A stretch of 64,000 nucleotides of DNA from Isochrysis galbana. Lineage: Eukaryota; Haptophyta; Isochrysidales; Isochrysidaceae. Of this stretch, positions 57,227 through 64,000 are shown piece after piece (the stretch's first letter is position 1; every line of letters begins with the position of its first letter). The stretch is from assembly GCA_018136815.1 (NCBI GenBank), contig CM030933.1:1-64000 (forward strand), given 5' to 3'. Under the pieces are notes generated by a model. That model saw only the letters and a list, made by a program, of their open reading frames with translations, ran no database searches and was not told the origin of the DNA. The translations under genes were made by a program, and so were the position numbers.

Positions 57227-57326
57227 NNNNNNNNNNNNNNNNNNNNNNNNNNNNNNNNNNNNNNNNNNNNNNNNNNNNNNNNNNNNNNNNNNNNNNNNNN
57301 NNNNNNNNNNNNNNNNNNNNNNNNNN
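57227..57326. other. Assembly gap (100 N)
   Basis: Exactly 100 N between the 5' end of E3 gag and unrelated sequence. It should hide at least the E3 5' LTR. Confidence 0.99.
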
Positions 57327-57471
57327 CCGTAGTCGAGCCAGAGTTCCAGATACCACTCATGCTTACAAGCCGAATTGCTCCACGATCTCTGTGCGCTGAG
57401 CCGGCAGGTGTGCATACGAGCAGGGCGTGTACGCCCAGCACCGCCTCGAGCCATAGCAACAAACGGAGCAT
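57327..57471 (-). CDS. First exon fragment of a putative secreted protein
   Basis: Minus strand from ATG at 57469-57471, open to the gap (48 codons). It reads MLRLLLWLEAVLGVHALLVC then a polar stretch ending near SMSGIWNSG. The first 20 residues look like a cleavable signal peptide. It is outside the retroelements and not part of gag. The rest is lost in or beyond the gap, so the product is unknown. A chance ORF is possible. Confidence 0.4.
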
Positions 57472-58160
57472 TCTGAGAGGGCAATAGGGAAGAACGGTGA
57501 CGCGGGGGGTGGGGGCAAGGAAGGGGGCAGGGAGGAGGGGGACGGGGCGACAGAGGACGGCCGGCAACCCCCGTGGAATTAAACCGCTGCCTCGTCTTCC
57601 TCTCTCAGTGAATACGCACATTTAGAGTAGAAATATCCGAGACCTTTCTACATTTAATTCTACTAAACTCTACTCCTACTCTAAAGGAAATGTCAGGCTA
57701 GATACTCCTAGCCCTCTTCTACATGAGCTTATCGCTGCCAACCCGCTGCACAACTGAAAGTACTTGTAGTGGTGCGCTTGGCAAAACGCCATTCGATCGG
57801 CTTCTGTACTCATCTCATCCCCCTCCTTTCTTAGTATAGTAACAGCAACAGCTGCAGTTGCAGTTGCAGTGTTGCAGTAGCACTAGCACTAGTACCGTGC
57901 ATAGTCCTTTGCACTCATCTCTCGCGGCCCCTCGTTCACGTTCATTATCATGAAGCGCAGAAGTAGAGTGTTACAGATGGCCCCCCATCGTCTCTACATG
58001 TCTCCCTCTCTTTGCTCTTGCTCTTTGTCTCCTACTAAAGTAGTAGGGTAGATCCTCTTCCCTCTTCGCCCCCGGTGTCAGTGACTCCCACGGCTGGCGG
58101 CCCCACTCTCCCTCGAACGAGGTAGAGTAGCAGTGGGACTCGTCGTCACTGAGGGCGCTC
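57472..58160. other. Unique spacer between E3 and E4
   Basis: No gene recognised. Contains TCTACTAAACTCTACTCCTACTC-like words near 57656-57685 and CAACAGCTGCAGTTGCAGTTGC repeats near 57846-57880. It is 5' flank of the putative secreted-protein exon and left flank of E4. Confidence 0.5.
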
Positions 58161-59537
58161 TGTTGTATCCTGCCCATCTGAAGGCTGTAGGCATGAATAT
58201 TCGTGTAAGGTGCGCGCTCACAATTACAATTGAACAGTTCCCCGTGTTGCCACTGACGCACAAGACACACAGATTCGGATTCCCCATGGTCTCAAGTCCA
58301 GGTTTGCAGTTTTGGTCTCGAAATTGCGATTCGAATTTTGTTTTTGCTGTTACTATAATTGTTGGCTCGTTTAAGGTAATAAACCGGCATGACTTCGACT
58401 TCTCGTTCTGCAGTCGCTCTGCGAGACTCTCTCTCTCTCTCTCTCCGTCCGCCTCTCCTCGGCCGACGGCAGAAGATTCGTCCAAAACATTCTCCGGTCC
58501 CAAGATATCTCGTGGGGGTCTCTCCGCGCTCCGCGAGGGAAAGGACGCGATCTCGCTCCGAGATCGGCCTCGCGCCCTCCCACGCTGCCCCGCCGTGCCC
58601 TCGGTCCCTCGCCCCCCCCCGCGGCAGGTTCTTTCCCTCGGCGTGCCGTCCGTCGCCTCCGGCCGTTATATTAATCCCCCCCCCGCGCGAGGTTCTCTTC
58701 TCCCCGCGCGCGGTTCGTTTCCTCCGGCCGTCGTTGTTCCCCCCCTCGCTTCGATTCCTCTCGCGTTCCTTCGATGATTGCCTCCATCTCGTCCGTTCTT
58801 CTTCGCGATCTCGCGGAGGGGGCACCGACGTTTAATGTTAGTTTCGTCGCGGTTTCGATGAAAGAAAGGAGAACGAATGGCACGCGCCTCGCGCCTCGCG
58901 TCTTGTTTCGTCGCCCCTTGCTCGTCGCTTGTCTAGAAGGTCTCTCCGCACATCGCCTTCTCCCCCGCGCGAGTTTGGATCTCTCCTCGACCCTCCGCGT
59001 TGGCTTCAGCGGACGAGTTCCACTTTAACGATAGTTCGAACCCTTCGTGGCGTAGTTATGCGCTCTCTTTCCGTATATCTTCGCGCATGACGAGCGATCG
59101 CGACTTCAGCCTTCGCCGCGCGGGAGGGTTTGTTTATCGTATGATTCCGGAGTGTTTACGTTAGTTTTCTGAGCCCAAGGACTTTGGTTTTTGGTTTCTT
59201 GTGAGTGATTTTTGTAGCAACTTCGTCGAGTCCCACCGTGTTCCCAAGCGAGTCCCCCCGAGTTCCCGAGTCTATACCCCGAGTCAACGAGTCAATACAA
59301 GTCAAGCACGCGCCTGAGCCACCCCCAGTCGCCTGCCACCACCTCCCACAAGCCTCCTTCCGCACTTCCGCGCCCACCGTGCTCCGTGCGTGCGTCGTGC
59401 GTCGTGCGTCGATCACCATGCCCGTAGTCAACCCCGAGGAAAGCTCCATGAGCTCCCCACAAGAACCGCGTTCCGCGCTAGCTGCCGGCGCGCCCTCGCA
59501 GGCAATCTCCAAGAGTGAGATCAGCCTTGCTCTGACA
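58161..59537 (+). repeat. E4 5' LTR (family B)
   Basis: 1377 bp, TGTTGTATCCTGCCC to TGCTCTGACA. Notable parts: an AT-rich block at about 58310-58395 (ACTATAATTG, TTTAAGGTAATAAA), a CT tract at 58427-58446, and TATATTAATC at about 58666. Any of these could belong to the promoter; the transcription start cannot be placed from sequence. Confidence 0.93.
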
Positions 59538-59548
59538 AGCACAAAATC
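59538..59548 (+). promoter_or_regulatory. E4 primer-binding region, non-tRNA-like
   Basis: AGCACAAAATC directly after the LTR's terminal CA. It does not start TGG. It is the exact complement of the sense 3' UTR of E3 (46316-46326). It differs from family A at one base, matched by a compensating change in the 3' UTR. Confidence 0.65.
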
Positions 59549-59619
59549 TTCGCTCGCGCCTTCGGCTCCGGTCGCCATGTCGAGTTCTCCCATTGAGAAA
59601 TCTTCATTGTCCCCGCGTC

Positions 59620-62187
59620 ATGAGCCCGTCTCTTCTTTTCGGTTCTCGAATCGTACGGGTCGAAGTCCCCCGGGGAAGAGAGCCTCGTGGGTCCCCTCCC
59701 TTCTTCAAAAGAGAGTCTTTCCGAGCCAGTTCTCCCCTCCTCTCGCCTCTCCGCGCCGACGGTCGAAGTTCCGCCGCCTCCGCGGCCTCTACTCACACCC
59801 CGTCAACTGGAGCTGGAATGGGTCCTCTCGCCTCGTCCGTTGCTCCACCGGCGGCCTTTCCTCTCCTTTCTTTTGCTGATCCTTTGCCAAGTATTCCTTC
59901 CTCTCTCAATCCCTCTGTGGTTGGTGCTGAAGATGATGTGGGTTCCGTCCGGTCCCTCCCTCCTTTCGAGCCCCCACCATATGAAGAGTTTGTTCCACCC
60001 CCGTCGTCGACGTACTCGTACCCCAAACGTAACTTCGTTCCACCTCCGACCGCCACCGTCGGCGCCGCCCAAATCATGGACCAACAAGTCCAGATTGAGG
60101 CTCTCCGCGGCGCTGTCGACCGCCTCGAGTCCTCTACCCTCCAAGCCGCCCAACGCCACGAAGAATTTCAACGGGAGGTGGGGTCTACCTTCAACACGAT
60201 ACTCAACATTCTACAAGGCCAAGCGGGCACTACGACTTCGTCTCGAGTCGAAACCTCGCCACCGCTTGTGGAAGAAGGAGACAACTCCATTGGTGCCCCT
60301 CCGGCCTCGGTTAAGTTCCCTTCTCAACCTTTGCCCGCCGCGCCGTTCTCCGTTCCGCCGAATTCGATTTCCGATCCCGGACCCAATACGCCTGTTCCTG
60401 TCCCGTCTGCCAAGCCTGTTTCTGATCCCCAACCTCCACCCACCGTCGCGGGCCTCCGCTCGCTTCCAAATCCGGCGGCTCGGCGCCATCCCGTCGATCC
60501 AAGCCTCGCCGGTGATGCTTCTGAGCGAGAGGTCATCCTAGCCTCGTGGGCCAACTGTTTGAGGATGCCGCCTACGAGGTAGCCTCTCTCTACAGGAAGT
60601 CCGACGATTTCGAGCTCATCCACGCCATTCTCAACGGCGGCCTCTCTCGAGCCGGCAATGTTTGGCACTACCGCGTGTTTTTCGAGAAGGAGCACGTGAC
60701 CAAGTGGGCTCGGAGCCGCTTCTTCCTCGACCGCACCCTCCATCACCAAGTCCGAATGGGCAAAGAGCTTTCCGAGATCAAGTTCCCGAAGGGCCTGGCC
60801 TCGGACAACGTCCAGACAGCGGCCACCTCCTGGAATGATTTTCGTCTGTCCTTCATCAAGCCGCTCGAGCGCGCCCTCTCGCTCGGCTGCGACCACCGTG
60901 AAATCTTTACATCCTTGCTAGCGGCCGCCAACTTGTGCACCACCGGCAACCAAAGGATCTACGCCTTCCTCCTCGATCTCGCCGAAGACCCGGTCCTCTC
61001 TCTCAACCCCGCGCTGGCCTGCGACGTGCTTCTCCGCAAGTGCGACGCCACCTTCGCGGCCAACGTGCCCGGCTTCGCCAAAGACTCCGCCTCCATGGAG
61101 TGGGACAGGCTCGTAGCCCGTGAAGCCGGCTCCGATCTCTTAGAGTTATCCAAGAATTTGGTGCGCGCGTACGTCCGCAAGATGGGTGACGCGAAGGTGG
61201 ATGCCACGACGGTCTGGGACCACCCAAACATGTCGCACGATATCAATCAACGATTCGAGTCCATCATCCGGAACGACAAGGTCGACGCGGCTCGCGGCGT
61301 GGATAACGCGACCAAGTTCGGCGAGTGTCTTGCAAAGACTCGCTTCCGCGTCGAGAACCACGAGCTCCCTCGTTCGGCCCTTTCGTGCGTCAACCTCTGC
61401 CAGCGCTACCTGAGCCCGTACGAACAAGCCCGCGCTGGCCAACAACAAGCGTCGGTCACCACGGTCGCCGCCGTGACGCCGCCGGCGACTACTTCCAAGC
61501 CCACCAAGACCGCCAAGGTTGCTAAGGCTGCCTCTAACCCCGTGGACACTACGGCTTCGATGGTCGCCGCCGTCCAAGCGGCGGTGGCCGAGGCATTAAA
61601 ATCGCAAAACAACAACTCGAACCGCAAGACGACTGGCGCTGACAATCGTCGGGCTCCTCCTCCACCTACGAATTACTCCGCATCGTCTCCGCTACCGGAC
61701 GCACTTCTTGACCGTCCCTCGGCAAAAGCACGTCTTCTCGTCGCCAATGTGACCCCCTCCGAACGGCCTTGGGCTTCCGGCCGATTCGGGCCTCTCGGAA
61801 TGGGATCCAGGTAGCTGGTCTCGAGCGCGAGCCCGCTTCTGGCAAATTTCTCGTTACGCGGGTCACCCGGCCCTTCGCGCTGCGCTCACGCGCTGCCGCC
61901 CCTCCGATGCCACCATGACGGCGCCGCGTCTCGACGACTTAGACCGCGACGTCAAGGAGTGGACCGACGCCAACGGCTGCGCGTACTGCGCCTTTCGTCC
62001 CCGGGCTCCATCTGGTACGCCCGAGGCAGACCTGTGGAAGTATGGCACGGGCGACGGAGCTCATAACCCCGTCGTTTGCCAACCGTACATTCGTTTTCTC
62101 TGCGAAGGCGGCAGTGGCGAGTGTGGTAACGACCCAGAAGTCCACCGCCGCCTCCGCACGATGGTTGTTCTCCGTCCGGCCCAGTAG
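59620..62187 (+). pseudogene. gag: E4 gag (frame-broken)
   Basis: Candidate start MSPSLLFGS at 59620; an earlier ATG at 59577 is in another frame. The first frame runs to 60582 and includes PPPYEEFVPP, a coiled-coil segment (IEALRGAVDRLESSTLQAA) and a Pro-rich stretch. A one-base deletion relative to E3 near 60550 moves the capsid-like region (VWHYRVFFEKEHVTK to YLSPYEQARAG) into the frame open at 60546-61814. A second break near 61720 precedes the Cys/His C terminus (61915-62187, CAYCAFRP, GSGECG). It is otherwise nearly identical to E3 gag, including the Lys/Ala/Thr linker. Confidence 0.85.
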
Positions 62188-62249
62188 GTCGCCGGCGGGG
62201 CCCACGTCCGCGCTGTTACCCCGCTACCAGTCCAGGGTAGTGGGCCTGA

Positions 62250-64000
62250 ACGCCACCCACCAAAAGATCGTATTACGCTACGGCCGAGTACTTCTACGGC
62301 CCCAACCGGTACCCCAAGATTCCCCAAGTTCCAGACAAGCCCTGCCACCTCCATCCCCCTCTTTCTCCTGCCTCCTCGCCGATTGCCCCTATTTCTCCCA
62401 ATGCCGATAATTCCATCCTGATTCTCGATATCACGCACGAGTCCTCAAAACCAAGTCAACCGTCACCGCCTCTCTATCAACTCAAGCCGCTCAACCGCTA
62501 TCCCACGCCACTCCCCAAGCATCAACAGTCCAAGACCTCACGGTCTGCGAAAATCCAGCCGCCGCAGGCCCAATCCAACCTTCAATCTCTCAAATCAAAT
62601 TTCGCATGTCCGAGCCACAAAACGTCTCCCGAGTACGAGTACGAGTCCAAGTCACGTTCAGAATTACCCTCTTCGTCCTACGCCACCGCGAGCCCATCTA
62701 CGAGTCTGAGCCCAGTCCAGTCATCACCGGTATCACCAGTCTCCATCGCTACGACGATGGAGGCGCAGTTCTCCGGTTCCTCCCCACTTTCTTTCGAGTC
62801 CGAGTCCAAGCCTGTTTTGAGCAAACCCCGTTCTGAGCCATCCGAGTCCGAGTCCGAGTCCGAGTTTACAACGTCACCGAGTCCTACCACGCGGTCGACC
62901 GCAGGATTAACGGAGCTCCAGCCACCCACTGAGCCTCTGACGACCACTCCTTCCGCGGGAGTGTTCACCTTCGGTCCTCCGCGCCCCGAGTCTGAGTCAT
63001 TTGGAACTCCGGTCACGTCCAGAATTCCAACCATACCCGAGCCCCGTTTCACGAGCCACCGCGTATCGAGTCCAAACACAAGCTGACGCCGAAGCCCTCG
63101 ACGACAGCCACTGTGTCCTTGTCCAAGCCACCGTTCGAGTCTCGCCGCAGCCGGCCTGCCACTCCAGCAAGCTGCACGCCGCCGAGCCGATCCCTTCCGT
63201 TTCCGTTCCGAGTCCGAGTCCAATTGCACAAGACAGTGCATCCCGAGCCCGCGTAATCAAGCCCGTCACCGAGTCCGAGATTACGGCCGCACCGAGCCAA
63301 CCGGTGCTGGCCACCGTGCCCCTATTGTCATCACAAGCGTCCGCTTCGTCCTCATCGACGGTTGCGACGCCAGGGGGCTTCACCTTTGGGCCGGCCCCGT
63401 CCGTTCCCATTTCGAAATTAGCCCTGTTTTTGGCGTCCAGCACGCTAGGAACGACGAGTCCGAGTCCGAGCACAAATCAACGTCACCGCGGAGTCCGCGG
63501 TCGACCACCGGCGTTCCCACGCCATCCCATCAGTCAAGAGCCATGGAGGAGCTGGCACAGCCGTCTCCTAGCCTCTCTCAAGTCGCCGAGTCTTCCGAAT
63601 TCGAGTCTGAATCCGCCGTAATTTCAGCGGTCCATGCACCCGCTAGCCCGAGCCAAGTCCTCCGAAGAATGCTTCGCATTGCAGAACCTCTTCGGCCACC
63701 ACCCACACCAGCCGCTGCCGCAGAGCCACCACCCTGGCCTCAGCCTTCCCCGCAGCCGGCTTCTTCGACAGCCACGTCCCTTCTTTCGCCGGCGCCGACC
63801 CCGCCGACGACAGATTGCAACGAAGTCTATGCCTGGCCCGATTCCTCTCCCGACGTGACCATGGAGAGTGACCACAACTCCCTTGCACGTCGAGGAACGG
63901 CCGCCTCCCAAACCGAGCTTCTACGCCCATTGAGCCAGCCCAACCGAGTCTCTAGCCATGTCCTTCATGTCTCTCACCGGTGGTCTCGCGGCCGCGGCGT
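62250..64000 (+). pseudogene. pol: E4 ORF2 N-terminal region (frame-broken, truncated by window)
   Basis: Open after TGA at 62247-62249; first ATG of the frame at 62757 (MEAQFSGSS). It encodes the same Ser/Pro/Glu-rich region as E3 residues 1 to ~400, with one fewer Ser-Glu pair block near 62840. Frame breaks occur near 63000, 63085 and 63420. The methyltransferase-like domain, if present, lies beyond the window. Confidence 0.75.

Larger units (their letters stand above)
58161..64000 (+). mobile_element. E4: family B element, 5' half, plus strand
   Basis: 5' LTR (58161-59537), primer-binding region, gag with at least one frame break, and the 5' part of ORF2 with several frame breaks. It runs off the window before the methyltransferase-like domain. 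It is a close copy of E3 in inverted orientation, the two 5' ends facing each other. Confidence 0.92.

Overview
The window looks like a high-GC eukaryotic protist scaffold, most plausibly an alga of a secondary-plastid lineage (haptophyte, stramenopile or dinoflagellate type). This is an inference. It rests on short spliceosomal introns that all begin GTGC, long (CT)n/(GA)n tracts beside gene starts, a few intact host genes between retrotransposons, and a Cys-rich 'CCPTDGG...CC' motif that I associate with such algae. Three gaps of exactly 100 N (14216-14315, 29687-29786, 57227-57326) show that it is scaffolded. Each gap is bordered on at least one side by a copy of the repeated elements, so long-range order across the gaps is uncertain.

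About two thirds of the window is one lineage of large Ty3/gypsy LTR retrotransposons with a chromodomain (chromovirus-like), in two families. Family A is E1 (630-13841, minus, two LTRs, heavily frame-broken) and E2 (20611-29686, minus, intact 1614-codon pol, 5' part lost at a gap). Family B is E3 (44809-57226, minus, intact 2544-codon ORF2, 5' LTR lost at a gap) and E4 (58161-64000, plus, 5' LTR and gag, running off the window). E3 and E4 lie head to head. LTR ends were read directly: family A TGTCG...CGACA (about 1.32 kb), family B TGT...ACA (about 1.4 kb), each with a six-C polypurine-tract complement and a conserved 3' UTR.

Two things stand out. (1) ORF2 of these elements carries, upstream of protease-RT-RNase H-integrase-chromodomain, a complete phage-like C5-cytosine-methyltransferase-type domain (motif I-like ExSG, HPPC with the catalytic Cys, ENP, and the C-terminal TYxGxAxAM block). 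It is present in both families. (2) The 11 nt immediately after the 5' LTR, where the primer-binding site should be, do not start TGG as a tRNA-CCA site would. They are a perfect complement of 11 nt in the element's own 3' UTR. The one position that differs between families A and B changes on both sides, so pairing is kept. This suggests self-priming or 5'-3' RNA circularisation rather than ordinary tRNA priming.

Host genes between the elements: a dual-specificity phosphatase (18068-19171, minus); a DEDD-type 3'-5' exonuclease of the MUT-7/EXD3 kind with a 109-bp intron (about 30402-32922, plus); a reticulon-like ER membrane protein with a 119-bp intron (about 35901-36540, minus); a long secretory or membrane coiled-coil protein with a beta-trefoil-like region and two in-frame introns (40778-43966, minus); and the first exon of a secreted protein cut by a gap (57327-57471, minus). 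A fragment resembling the zinc-binding tail of a LINE reverse transcriptase is at about 16690-16890. The rest is microsatellite, minisatellite and unassigned intergenic sequence. No tRNA, rRNA or CRISPR array was recognised.
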